A stretch of DNA of 64,000 bases from Amyelois transitella (taxonomy: Eukaryota > Arthropoda > Insecta > Lepidoptera > Pyralidae): assembly GCF_032362555.1 (NCBI RefSeq), contig NC_083514.1, forward strand, positions 5,627,001 through 5,691,000. Reading direction: 5' to 3'. Below, piece by piece: positions 1 through 9,951 of this stretch. A program made the position numbers and the translations under genes. Under the pieces are notes generated by a model, which saw only the letters and a list, made by a program, of their open reading frames with translations, made no database searches and was not told the origin of the DNA. Within the stretch, counting starts at the first letter, position 1; the number at the start of each line of letters is the position of its first letter.

Positions 1-125
1 CATGATCCTGAATAGGTAAAGTCAGGTTTTTACACCTCCGCAAGCTTCGCAGGTTGGTGATTATTCTAGTAGTATTAGTTAGCTATAAGGTTTATCTAAG
101 GTACTGAAATAAAATCTTGTTACAG

Positions 126-308
126 GTATTTTTATTTGCACTGATCGCTGTGACTTTCGCCCGTCCTCAGTACTACCCTAGCTACGGCTACAATGGCTAC
201 AGTTCTGGTTACCCCAGCTACTACGGATATTCCGGATATTCGAGCCCCCTAGGATATTCAGGATACGGTTACGGATCACCTTATAATTACGGATATGGAT
301 ATTACTGA
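126..308 (+). CDS. Tyr/Gly/Ser-rich cuticular protein, terminal exon (5' partial)
   Basis: Terminal coding exon of a small secreted structural protein. An acceptor (TTACAG) ends at 125 and the exon reads VFLFALIAVTFARP, the second half of a signal peptide, then about 45 residues made almost only of Tyr, Gly, Ser and Pro (SGY, GYSGY, GYGY repeats), ending in GYGYY and TGA. Every neighbour has a micro-exon encoding MFKL-like residues, so the start codon of this gene most likely lies left of the window; no consensus micro-exon in a matching phase is seen in bases 1-110. Sixty residues are encoded here. ATTAAA at 434-439 may be the polyadenylation signal. The aromatic, Gly-rich body suggests a cross-linkable cuticle protein; this role is inferred from composition and neighbours. 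Confidence 0.75.
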   Translation, partial: VFLFALIAVTFARPQYYPSYGYNGYSSGYPSYYGYSGYSSPLGYSGYGYGSPYNYGYGYY

Positions 309-895
309 GTTTTAATGTACATTTTGATCTCTACTAACTGCCGAAATGTTTTGTCCATTTTGTTTCTTTATTTTTATTTTTTGTTGCCAATGTGATATAT
401 TTTGTAATTATTTGAATATTTTTAAATGTAACAATTAAATATTTTAGTTCGCTATGTGAGTTTTATTTGTTAGGTATTAGTATGTTTGTTCTCCTTTAGA
501 TTTGTTTTATTGTTTTCAGAAGCATTTTATTTTATATAAGTGCTAGAGCTATTTATTATCATGTTCTTGAAAATGCCCTCTTTAGGTTATGCAGACCACA
601 GATATTAATTTATCAGATTTTGCTAAAATGCCGTTGGCATATTCAGTTTTTTTTGTCTTAAGTATACCTTTGATAGGATACCGATCGATCTTGCTTTATA
701 GTCATAACGACCATAAAGTAGCGATCCTAATCTTGGACCCTATAATTTCATATGCGTAAGCGGTGATGGGTGACGCCTAACACGGATGTCGATTATCTTA
801 GTACGTACAATGAATACATTTATTATTTTGAAGATCAAGGACACTTTTTGTCACATACACTGAGACAAGTACCGGGCGTGGTCGTTCCCATTTCG
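309..895. other. Intergenic, AT-rich; 3' UTR of first gene then upstream region of second
   Basis: No gene is seen. The first 150 bases are probably the 3' UTR of the preceding gene. TCAAGGACA at 835-843, which resembles an FTZ-F1 nuclear receptor site, lies about 55 bp upstream of the TATA box of the next gene. Confidence 0.5.
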
Positions 896-930
896 TATAT
901 AAGACAGTACAAACTTATCACATTTATTAC
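896..930 (+). promoter_or_regulatory. Core promoter of the second gene
   Basis: TATATAAG at 896-903 lies 59 bp before the micro-exon start codon at 962. A start of transcription near 925-930 would leave a 5' UTR of about 35 nt, like the other genes of the cluster. Confidence 0.6.
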
Positions 931-961
931 TTGTGGTCACTCCTCAAAGTAAAACTTCAAC

Positions 962-2272
962 ATGTTCTTCAGACTGGTAAGCATTTTAATAATTAGCTTA
1001 AGTTATAATAAAAAATACAAGATAAAAAGGTATACGACTGAACAAGAAATAATTCAGAAAAACTTTTTTAGATATGTGGTAAATTGTTTCTTTGCTTGTA
1101 AAATTACATAAATTAAAACAATATTTTACCAACCTTGATAACATAGCTTTGATAACAAATGCGCTGTTATGGGTATGTATATGACATGACAGTTTATGTG
1201 CAAACAATATTTTTAATGATGTCCGATTTATGGCCATCTGTGAAAAAATAAAGATCGAGGCTTGTAATTTGCCGATAAACTAACTGCCAAGCGTTTGGCA
1301 AAATATTTTATATGGTTTAAATGTATTGCTGATGGAATATAAAATATTAGTAGGTATGCTTGTTTAATGTCCATTGATCTAAGCCCAACTGTATAAGATA
1401 CCAGTGAACATTTTACTTATACGGTTAAATTACATATTGAAAGGTTCTTAGGTAAATTTTTGATCTTATATCGCACTTGGTCTAAGGTTCTTTTGATGTT
1501 CGGGCTAGTGCATATTGGCAGACCACGTTCACACCTCAACGCAAATTGCCGGTGACATTTACGCGACCGCTTTACTTTATCACGCGTAAAATATCGTAAC
1601 ATTTTTGCTTTATAAATGTAGTAGCTGTAGACTTCGCTACAATGCGCAAAGATAACATTAAATATGTCAGATTTTTAATGCTGTATAAAAATTTTGCAAT
1701 ATTTATACAAGCCGTATGACTGACGCTAGCCTAGTTAGGGTATCCTAGTAATATTCTAGTTATAATACAACATTAACAGTTGAAATACAACAGTGCAAGT
1801 ATTTAAGTCGCTTACTCAGGTTTTATACCTACTCGCTAATATCCACAAGAAGATAACGTGAGTGATAAGTAATAATACTTTGGTGAACTTTGTGAGATAC
1901 TTGTGGCCAATCCAAGGCGAAGAAAACAGTTTTTCTCAGATTAATAATGCTAGAATTATATTTATCTCTTTTTTAGAAGTTTCATTTTAGATTAATAAAT
2001 AGTTCTTATATTAGTAATTATTTATATAAAATATTTAGTTCCCTAAAAAAACGGTTAATTACTTTAACTGTAATGACTCGTTTTTTTTTCAGTTCGCTCT
2101 CTTCGCCTTTCTGGCTGTGGCCTTCGCCAGCCCCAAGCCTGAGCCGCAATTGCTGACCTACGCGGCCGCTCCCGGCGTTGTTCCCGTGGGATACTCTGGA
2201 TACAGCCCTGTAGCCTACTCTGCGCCCTACGCTGCGTTACCTTACGCCTACAATGGATACTACGTTCGCTAA
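962..2272 (+). CDS. Small cuticular protein, Pro/Tyr/Ala-rich (64 aa)
   Basis: Two exons: 962-976 (ATG TTC TTC AGA CTG, then GTAAGC) and 2093-2272 after a strong TTTTTTTTTCAG acceptor. The product is 64 residues: MFFRL plus FALFAFLAVAFASP, a signal peptide with cleavage expected after AFA, then about 45 residues with GYSGY, AYSAPY and PYAY motifs, ending NGYYVR. The body is shorter than in most neighbours and lacks a long repeat array. The intron is 1116 bp, AT-rich and without recognisable features. The start was chosen because the micro-exon follows a TATA box by about 60 bp, has a good donor and keeps phase 0. The likely role is a secreted cuticle structural protein, by composition and cluster membership. 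Antisense frames over exon 2 are shadows. Confidence 0.85.
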
Positions 2273-3452
2273 TCTTGATATACGACCGCTGCAAAAAATA
2301 TGATACCGATACGCCAAATTTGATTTAATTATAGTTTTTACTGCATCATTTTTTTTTGTTTTATTTGTGTAATTGGTTAATATTAGAGCAGTCGAAGGGA
2401 TAAATCAAGGCCACTTTTTGTAAATATTTTATTACATTACCTTAGTAGATGCGAACCATATCCAACAATAAGATAAGATAATGCAGCTTAGTATGTATAA
2501 TGACAATGATTTACAAGTTCGACCGCTAAGAAGATCATCGGAACACACTCAATGTCAACGAAGTATTTTATAATAATGAGGCGAAAAATGGCCAAATCAG
2601 TGCATATTAGCTAAATTTGTTATAGCAACGTTTGTGTAATTTATGTTCCTGCTTCTGAACTATAAGATTTCGGCTCCAATCCATACTTATATTATAAACG
2701 TGAAAGTGTGTTCGTGTGTATATTTTACCATCTTTCACATCAAAACTATTGAACCGATCTCCATGAAATAATGTTAATAATAAACGTGGCTTTGTTAAAA
2801 AGTTAGACCACAGTATGTACCTATACATACTGTGATCTAACTTTTTAATTTCTGTATCAGAACAATGCGGTTATTCCCTATTTACCTAACCAAGTTAAGC
2901 TAATGAGAATAATAGAAGCTGCATTACCGTAAGTGCTTATTATAATTAGAACATGAAAAACGGTAAGTTGGATGTTTCTGACGAGAAACTCATAATAACT
3001 GTCAATTTGCATGCAATTTATTTAACTAGTTGTCTTGTTTCAGAACTACTTTGTTTATATAAACTTCTGTTTGGTTAAATTAGTTTCCCCATTTTGGGTT
3101 AGTTATTCCTAAATACACTACTTTACTTAATTTTTTTTCTGACAGTTAATAAGCGTCCAGTAAAGATTTAAAGAATAAAAAAAACACATTTTATTATTAA
3201 TTTTAAATAATTGAAAAGTTACGTATAAAAAAAAATATATCATTGGTCAGCATTATTTTCTGATGATGTGACTTGGAGCAGTTTTGTTCCATAAACCTAT
3301 GTTCTGGTTGTTTAAATAATAGTACACGTAGGAATGTAAAGTTCATTTTTTTCAACAAAGTAAAACAAAAACATCGATCTCACATTTTTATTTTGTTCTT
3401 TCAATAAATATGGCCGCATTGAATACGTAGTCGAAGTAATGGTATCCTACAT
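2273..3452. other. Intergenic between convergent genes; hairpin and a regulatory-like motif copy
   Basis: No gene is seen. The stretch contains an isolated TCAAGGCCA site (2405-2413), a degraded dispersed repeat (about 2690-2790, reading as ATTATAAACGTGAAAGTGTG and onward) and a 25-bp stem hairpin (2795-2848). AATAAA on the minus strand at 3387-3392 serves the minus-strand gene that follows. Confidence 0.5.
2795..2848. repeat. Inverted repeat, 25-bp arms
   Basis: TTAAAAAGTTAGACCACAGT and onward (2795-2819) is repeated inverted at 2824-2848, with one or two mismatches and a 4-nt loop. It sits at the end of a degraded dispersed repeat. The arms may have arisen by template switching; there are no transposon genes. 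Confidence 0.8.
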
Positions 3453-4306
3453 TTATCTTCGGTAGAAATAATCTGCAGCGTATGCGTATGGAAGACTATA
3501 AGCTAAAGCGGGGGGCGCTGCGTTGACTAGAGTGGGTGCATAATCTTGCACTGTATACGCTGATCCATAGCTATAGGCTGATACTGAAGAGTACGGTACG
3601 GCAGCAGGGACGGCGGCAGGCACCGCTGGGACGGCTGCAGGTACCGACGGGGCAGCTATAACCGCTGCAGATGGCGCCACGTACGCAGCTGACGCCAGGG
3701 GCGGCGTCAGGTACGATGACACGTAAGGGCTGATCAATAATGGATCCCCTGATACTGACACCGCAGCCAAAACTGACATCTGTAATGACAAATTGCGTAA
3801 TATATGGACACGTAATCGCATATGTTCTTCCTAATCGGTTTAGAGTATTGTGTAACGAATTTCAGGAACACGCCGGAAAGGTATCTAGGAATATAGGAAT
3901 TTATACTATTATGTAAGTGTTTTAGAAAGTATTGACAAAGGTGTTCAATAAATAACTTTAAAATAATGGATATTTTAGCTTAAAATATGTCAGAAATCTG
4001 ACATGGACAAATATTTCTATTAGCTTATCATGTGTAACCATAATTTAAAAAAAAATACGTAGAATAACAAAATCTCAATCTAAAATAATTTAAAAAGATG
4101 TGATACATCTTAGAAATATAAAGAAATTAAACGAAAATTTTTGAAATTGATGGATGTTAAAGCGAAAGAAAGAAAAAATCTTTTACTGTAGGATGAAGAA
4201 ACTAAAAAATAATAATATATGTTTATTAACACCGTAAATAAACAACTATTTAACGAAATAAGAGAAGTAAAATCCAATTTCCACTTACCAAAAATATTTT
4301 TAACAT
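3453..4306 (-). CDS. Divergent cluster member, Ala/Pro/Val-rich secreted protein (114 aa)
   Basis: Two exons on the minus strand: 4289-4306 (ATG TTA AAA ATA TTT TTG, donor GTAAGT) and 3453-3779 (acceptor CATTACAG). The product is 114 residues: MLKIFL plus MSVLAAVSVSG as signal peptide, then SSYLTPPLASAAYVAPSAAV, an array of VPAAVPAVPAAVP units, and a Tyr-rich end (AYSYGSAY, YAYAADYFYRR). The micro-exon is 18 nt rather than 12, and the signal peptide lacks the usual LAAAKP, so this is one of the most divergent members. TATATAAG on the minus strand at 4387-4394 lies 80 bp before the start codon. AATAAA is at 3387-3392. Function as a cuticle protein is inferred from composition (AAP-type motifs) and position. 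Confidence 0.82.
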
Positions 4307-4386
4307 TTTTGTTATCTTCTTAAATTACGTCTACTGTTTATCTATTAACTATTGGAAATGCACTGGTTTTCATAAAAATGGACTAC

Positions 4387-4394
4387 CTTATATA
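4387..4394 (-). promoter_or_regulatory. TATA box of divergent minus-strand gene
   Basis: TATATAAG on the minus strand. The upstream CCGG element and CATCAYTCAG initiator found in the later genes are not visible here. Confidence 0.55.
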
Positions 4395-5577
4395 TTTCGG
4401 TCACTAAATGGACGCAGCAACAAATGTATGGTTATGAAAGATAAAAGATTCTTTGAATGGAATTCAAGGCCTCGTTAAATAGTTGTAGAGTACAAAAGAA
4501 TGTATAATCACAGCAGAACGGTGTGTATTCCGAAATAACTAGCGTTTCCCACTGACCTTGCTAATGATAATGCGTTAAAGCGGATCATGTTAGATTTGTT
4601 ACCCCTAATTTGTTTAAGGATGTACCCACGTTAGGTATGAATCTACATATCAAAATATTTTGCTGAAGGATTTTGTTTCATCTCTGAATTTTTATCAGTT
4701 GCATCTTTTCTAGAAAGTATCTGAGTTTATTTGAAGGTCAAAAGATCATGATTGGATTTTATGACCCTATTAACAGGGAAACAAGTATCTGCTTGAATTA
4801 TAGTTACAGGTACATTCAGTGGCCTGGGTGTGTAGGTTTTCCTCAACGCCTATTAGACTAACAAACAATTCGTAGGCCAATTTGAGTATCAGTAAACAAG
4901 AAAATGTAATTGACCTCACGTGAGATTTAAACCAGGACTGCAACACTGATAACCTGGCTTGATGACCACTAGGCTCGGGTCACGAGGCTTGCATAGCACG
5001 CGCGACGACGTTTTTGTCGTGCTATCAGCGTTTTGCTTTTAATTATAACGTGAAACGGGACTTTTTTATGGTATAAACGTTGCCGCGGGTGCACATGCTA
5101 GTTCCGCTGGATTTAAACTTTTATCGAACAGTTGATGTTAAAATAAACACTGACCGAATTTCATGTTTATAAACTTAAATGATTCACAAAGCACTTTGAA
5201 TCTAAGTACAAAACTGACCTACATTACAGGCAAGGGATAGGTTAGGTATTCTTAATTAAATTGTACAGTTATGAAGGTTGTAAAGATATTGTCTTTTTGC
5301 AATGCAATGGTTGTAAGAAGGTGTTATAATTTGTCATTCCCTTTGGTAAAACTGTAGAAAATACATATATACAATCCTCTTTCCCGAAGAGATAGGCAGA
5401 GGCGAAATATTTTCACTGGTCACAATCCCTGCATACTTCTTTCGCTACATCCACCAAAAAAAATACACAAGAAATTATGACTCCTACTACAAAAAGTAGC
5501 CTTTGTATAATAATAAATTTTTAATTCATCGAGCTCGACGACTTGTAAAATAAGAATAGTCACCGAGGTCAAAAAAT
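4395..5577. other. Intergenic between divergent genes; old repeat remnants
   Basis: No gene is seen. Bases 4795-4990 contain remnants of repeat family C in reverse (GGTTTTCCTCAACG, then GATTTAAACCAGGACTG, a degenerate B-box-like stretch). TGAAGGTCA at 4732-4740 is close to a nuclear receptor half-site. The rest is unremarkable AT-rich DNA. Confidence 0.4.
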
Positions 5578-5636
5578 GGGCCGGTTTTCAGAAATTGCTA
5601 TATATATCGACGGTTGGGAGACGTAACATCATTCAG
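5578..5636 (+). promoter_or_regulatory. Core promoter: CCGG element, TATA, initiator
   Basis: GGGCCGGTTTT at 5578-5588, TATATATAT at 5599-5607 and CATCATTCAG at 5627-5636 lie in the order and spacing used by the minus-strand genes of the cluster, here reading on the plus strand. The start codon follows at 5666. Confidence 0.75.
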
Positions 5637-5665
5637 CATCTCAGACCGAAAACAAAATAACAATC

Positions 5666-6368
5666 ATGTACAAATTGGTAAGTTCCCTTGTGAATACTAA
5701 ATATTATGTATTGTTATGATTATGAAAACAACTAGGTAGTAATCTAAATAGCCGTATTTCTTCGAATATATTTCTGTAATAGCACAAAATAAATTATACC
5801 GCCAAATTTCCTGATGATCGAACGAGGTTGTATAAAAACTGCTATTTGTATAAAAACATTTAAAAAGTACCTAGATACAATTTTGAGTTTTGTTTAATCG
5901 AGTTCAATTATTTATTTTCAGTTTGTTGTAGCTGCCATCCTAGGCCTAGCTGCCGCCAAACCTAGCAACCTCTTTGTTTATCCCGCTGCTGGTGAAACTA
6001 CTGCAGTTGCCTACCCAGCGGTAGCCCACTCAGCTCCCGCCATCGCTGCTGCTTACGCTGCCCCCGCTGTGGCTGCCCCAGCTGTCTCCGTTGCCCCGGC
6101 CGTGGCTTCACTGGCTGCTCCAGCCTTTGGTGCTGCCCCGACCGTCGCAGCTGCTCCAGTTATCGCAACCGCCCCCGCCGCTTACTCCGCTGGTCATGCT
6201 GCCCCCATTACGTATTCAGCTGGCTACGCCTCACCTATAGCGTACTCCGCTGGTTACTCCGCAGCGCCAATTGCATACTCTGATGGATACGCTGCAGCTC
6301 CTGCATATACTGGTTATGGAAACTACGGATATGGTCTGGGATATTCTGGATACTGGAAAAGGCGTTAA
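5666..6368 (+). CDS. Alanine-rich cuticular protein (152 aa)
   Basis: Two exons: 5666-5677 (ATG TAC AAA TTG, donor GTAAGT) and 5922-6368 (acceptor TTATTTTCAG). The product is 152 residues. MYKL plus FVVAAILGLAAAKP is the standard signal peptide of this cluster, cleaved near the AAA/KP junction. The body runs from an Ala/Pro/Val array (APAVAAPAVSVAPAV) through five AYSAGY/AYSDGY-like units to a Gly/Tyr tail (GYGNYGYGLGYSGY) and the ending WKRR. AAP(A/V) motifs are the classic signature of insect cuticle proteins. The terminal YW(K)KR matches several minus-strand genes, which ties this plus-strand copy to the same family. The 244-bp intron holds nothing else. Role in cuticle is inferred from family and composition. 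Confidence 0.9.
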
Positions 6369-6504
6369 ATTTTTTGAGTTGTGAAATGAATTGTAATAAA
6401 AATTCGTTTTACCAAAATATGTATATTTAATTTATAATCTTTATGTGATGTGAGCCCTTAGAATATTTAGGAAATCATACTCGTACTTAATTTTATACAG
6501 TAAA

Positions 6505-7860
6505 CTAGCTTTCCGCCCGCGGCTTCGCCCACGTGTAATTCGGTTATATATAGCGTTTTTTAATGATCTCGACAGGGCTTTTTCTTCCACAGGCTGAAAT
6601 CTTGTTACAACTGGAATTAAATATAGCCTGTGTTACTCAGGGATGATGTAGCCTCGTGATAGTTAATAGAAAATAAAATTCGGGTGTTTTATTTATGCAT
6701 ACCGATTACGCCGAGATTTATGGACCGATTTACGTGATTCTTTTTTTGTTCGGTAGAGTATACTTTCAAGTTGGTCCCGTTGTTACCTAGTCAGGATCTG
6801 ATGATGGTATTCCAGGGAAATCAAGGGCAAACCTCAAATTTACAGGCAATTACGTTTTTGACAATTTCATAGATCTGTTTAAGTATTTGCGTCTGATAGT
6901 CATCATCCCATGTGAATGAGCTGATGATGGAAGGTACAACTCCTCAACGGTTAGGAGTTGAAAGAAAATTCTTACGAAGTTATACGTACATGTGAGGCTA
7001 TTAGGTTGACCTGATAATAAAAAGTAAATCTCATTAACGTTAAGAATTTAGGTGAAAATGGATGCGGACAAATTTCGTCTCTTCACTTGTTTCCTTTTAG
7101 CTGTTTGTATGGGTAGTGTTAACACAAAATAGGGATTTAAAGGCGTGATGTTATTAATGTTATGCATGTATGTACATAATTATGTATGTTATTATGTATG
7201 TTAAATAGACGACTGAAAGTTGTCATACAAAGTCTTTTTTTTTAAGGATGGGAAATCATCAAATGACCTCTCCCGCTCTGGGTGGAACGGAAGGGAGTGT
7301 CAGACTTTTACTGACTAAAACCCACCTCGTTCCTTCAGTTGCCCTTTGCGTTCCGGGGCCACGGTATCTCGTTAGAACTTTCCCGCAGCCCCGGCTCAGT
7401 TTATCCCGTTTCCCCCCCTTGGGGGTTGACATTTCAAAAATCCCTTCTTAGTGCTCACTTATGTTACTAAAGGAACCTCTGTTCAAAATCTCAGACTCCT
7501 AAACCGAGCGGTTTCGGCTGTGCGTTAATAAATCAGTCACCCAATCGCACCCCCTAAATCACGATTGGAGGGTAGTTTGAAAAAACTTATAATGACAAAC
7601 ATATTTACTTGCCTATGTACGTGTTCATGCCAAGTTTCAAGTTTATAATCCTTGGGTTTAATATTTTTCATAGAAACGTTTTTACCCCTTTTCCCCCCCT
7701 TGGGGGTTGAATTTCCAAAAATCCTTTCTTAGTGCTCCCCTACATATCCCAAGGAACCTACATTCCAAATTTCAGCTGTCTACGACCAGTAGTTTCGACT
7801 GTGCGTTGTCTGTCAGTCAGTCACTCAGTAACGGAAGAGTTTTATATATATAGATAGATA
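6505..7860. repeat. Composite of degraded dispersed repeats
   Basis: The start has the CCCGCGGCTTCGCCCACGTG signature of a very common lepidopteran dispersed repeat. The right half contains two related blocks, 7405-7560 and 7681-7850, both reading through TTGGGGGTTGA, then CAAAAATCC, TTCTTAGTGCTC and CTGTGCGTT, and ending near TATATATATAGATAGATA. No reverse transcriptase or transposase frame is recognisable. The class is undetermined. Confidence 0.55.
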
Positions 7861-7979
7861 ATCATACTTATTGATTAAGTTGGATAAGAGCAAAGTTATA
7901 GTATTTTGGTCAAATAAAATAGGACGTACATTTGAAATACTCCTGTTAAATTCAAGTAATTTATCCAGCCAGTTAATTT

Positions 7980-8210
7980 AAAAATGAGCATCGGTTGTTG
8001 AATCGGTAAGCTGCTCGAATAAAATGTGTGTTATGCATAAAGGCACAGTTTCAAATCCCACGTTGACTAATGAATATTTTTGTAGTTTTGTGCATTAGTT
8101 TGAATACTAACCGATGGTCTTACGGTGAGGGTAAATATCGTGAGGCAACCTGCACAACTGAATATGTAACATGATCCAATAAATGTTAAGGTTTTTCTGA
8201 AAAGGTTACG
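7980..8210 (+). repeat. Family C SINE-like repeat, degraded
   Basis: It has a tRNA-like head (ATCGGTAAGCTGCTCG, then TTTCAAATCCCACG as a degenerate B box) followed by ACGGTGAGGGTAAATATCGTG and AACCTGCACAACTG. The same order occurs at 36455-36790. This arrangement suggests a tRNA-derived SINE. Confidence 0.55.
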
Positions 8211-8541
8211 GGGGACAGATGTAGTAGCCGCTTCGTGTAAAAACTCAATCTAGGATCCATGGTCCAAGGACATACTCTGGGCTCCTTTCCACAGCGGAGA
8301 TAAGGATGATGTAACCCGGTCTATAGCCAGCCCAGCATCGCGCGAAAATCTATCGCTGTCCAGTTACACGTCCTTATAAAAAGCGATATTTATACTTACA
8401 TGAAAAATAATAGATTAAATTAGTGAAATTGTTATAAATAAATAAAAAAGGTATTTGATTAATCAAAAAACATTTATTTTGTACTTAAATTACAAAAACA
8501 TAGCAATCATACGTTATCGATAGTTGACTTAGATTGGGTGC

Positions 8542-9743
8542 TTACTTCTTCTTCCACAGGTAAGAGGGGTAGTCGTAACCGACGGCGTATTCGTAGCTGT
8601 TGATACCAGAGTACGCGTAGGGGGACGCGGCGAAGCCAGAGTACGCGACGGGGGCGGTGTATCCTGAGTACGCCACTGGAGCGGAGTAAGAGACGGGAGC
8701 AGAGTAAGACACGGGAGCGGAGTAAGCTACTGGGGCGACTGCAGCGGATACGACGGGCTTGGCGTAAGTGACAGCTGGGGCGGAGTAGGCGACGGGGGTC
8801 ACAGCAGGGGCGACGGCGGCGGCGACCACAGGTTTAGCGTAGGTCACTGCTGGGGCGGAGTAGGTCACGGGGGTCGCGACGGCTGGTACAACGGACCTGG
8901 TGTAGGAGACAGCTGGGGCGGAGTAGGCGACGGCGTGGGCGACAGCCGGGGCTGAGACAGCTACGACAGGCTTGGCGTAAGAGACAGCTGGGGCGGAGTA
9001 GGCGACGGCGGCGGGGGCGGAGTAGGAGACCGCGGCAGGGGCGGAGTAGGCAACTGCGGCAGGCGCGTGCACAGCAGCAGTGGAGTACGCCACCGGGGCG
9101 ACGAATTGGGGCTTGGCGGCGGCAAGGCCGAGCACGGCGGCGACGAATAGCTGAAAAATAGAATTGAACATTTCAGTACCTTTTTTAAGACGAGATAGCC
9201 GTGTGTATTTTTGCTTACTAAAACATACAACTCTCTTTGGGTCCTAGGAACTGATTAAAATTCGAAATGGTAGATGACAAAAATTCTAAAGGTTGTAGTC
9301 AATATAAATCTCTGCACACATAAAACATATAATCATGTCTTTATCTCTTACGGGGTAGACATAGCCAAAAATAAAACAAGGCCACGTTCAGCTGTATGGC
9401 TTAAAGATAACAGCATGTAAAGCATTACTCTCATTGTTGCCTTATTTGGGTCTCGATAATTCGAAGCCCAAAGCTTAGATTGTGATTGGACATATGATGA
9501 ACGAAATATTTCTATTATAAGACTCCACTCTCTAGTGGAAAGAAATTATGAGAAAATGTAATGTATGTTGGTGTACCAAAAAAAATTCAATCATCGTTAG
9601 CCACCTTTCATCTTAGTTAGTAAAAATATAAATTATTACTACTGGACAGAAATTAAATGACTGCATTATTATCTGACAACATACTAGTTAAATTATTTGT
9701 TTATTTTATTTCTATGAATAAATATACTCACAAGCTTGTACAT
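8542..9743 (-). CDS. Cuticular protein with AYSAPAV and YAKPVV repeats (206 aa)
   Basis: Two exons on the minus strand: 9732-9743 (ATG TAC AAG CTT, donor GTGAGT) and 8542-9150 (acceptor CTATTTTTCAG). The product is 206 residues: MYKL plus LFVAAVLGLAAAKP signal peptide, then many YSAPA(A/V) units interspersed with four copies of SY(A/T)(K/R)(P/S)VV or TYAKPVV, and a Tyr/Gly/Ser tail ending YPSYLWKKK. The frame extending to 9171 reads through the acceptor and is not the start; the micro-exon is. The intron is 581 bp. AATAAA lies at 8473-8478. The repeat body and Lys-rich end are typical of low-complexity insect cuticle proteins. Confidence 0.92.
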
Positions 9744-9770
9744 GATTGTGTTTTGTTTCCAACTGTCGTA

Positions 9771-9828
9771 GCCGAATGATATTGGTTCATCCTAAACTAG
9801 CATTTTATAGGTTCAGACAAAAACCGGC
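9771..9828 (-). promoter_or_regulatory. Core promoter: CCGG element, TATA, initiator
   Basis: Reading on the minus strand: GCCGGTTT (9821-9828), TATAAAA (9803-9809) and TATCATTCGG (9770-9779), an initiator with two differences from CATCATTCAG. Confidence 0.7.
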
Positions 9829-9913
9829 CAATATCCTATTTCGATTCCAAATTAGCTCTAAAACTCACCTTATTCTAATGCTTCAAGGTTCTACTTACGC
9901 ATCTTTTAAAATA

Positions 9914-9951
9914 TATCAGTTTTATCTAATAATTTACAATGATCAAGGCTA
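9914..9951 (-). promoter_or_regulatory. Upstream module: TATCAGTTTTAT and FTZ-F1-like site
   Basis: On the plus strand TATCAGTTTTAT (9914-9925) is followed 17 bp later by TCAAGGCTA (9943-9951), about 110-140 bp upstream of the TATA box. TCAAGGYCA is the known site of the nuclear receptor FTZ-F1; use here is inferred. Confidence 0.5.

Larger units (their letters stand above)
6369..8541. other. Intergenic, largely degraded repeats
   Basis: No gene is seen. Bases about 6505-7860 hold a composite of dispersed repeats starting ACTAGCTTTCCGCCCGCGGC and containing two diverged copies of CCCCCCTTGGGGGTTGA (around 7412 and 7692). About 7980-8210 is a family C copy. A GC-richer stretch at 8215-8345 also looks repeat-derived. 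The open frame at 7248-7451 is repeat DNA, not a gene. Confidence 0.5.

Noticed and set aside
2-15. Possible first exon ATGATCCTGAATAG with a GTAAAG donor at the left edge
   Set aside because: Splicing to the acceptor at 125 would not keep the frame of the first gene, and the intron would be only 110 bp without a promoter in view.
2064-2294. Arg-rich minus-strand frame
   Set aside because: Antisense shadow of the second gene's exon 2.
7248-7451. 67-codon plus-strand frame
   Set aside because: Lies inside a degraded dispersed repeat block.
8961-9230. Ser/Pro-rich minus-strand frame over the 8.5-kb gene
   Set aside because: Alternative phase of the same repeat array, crossing the splice acceptor.
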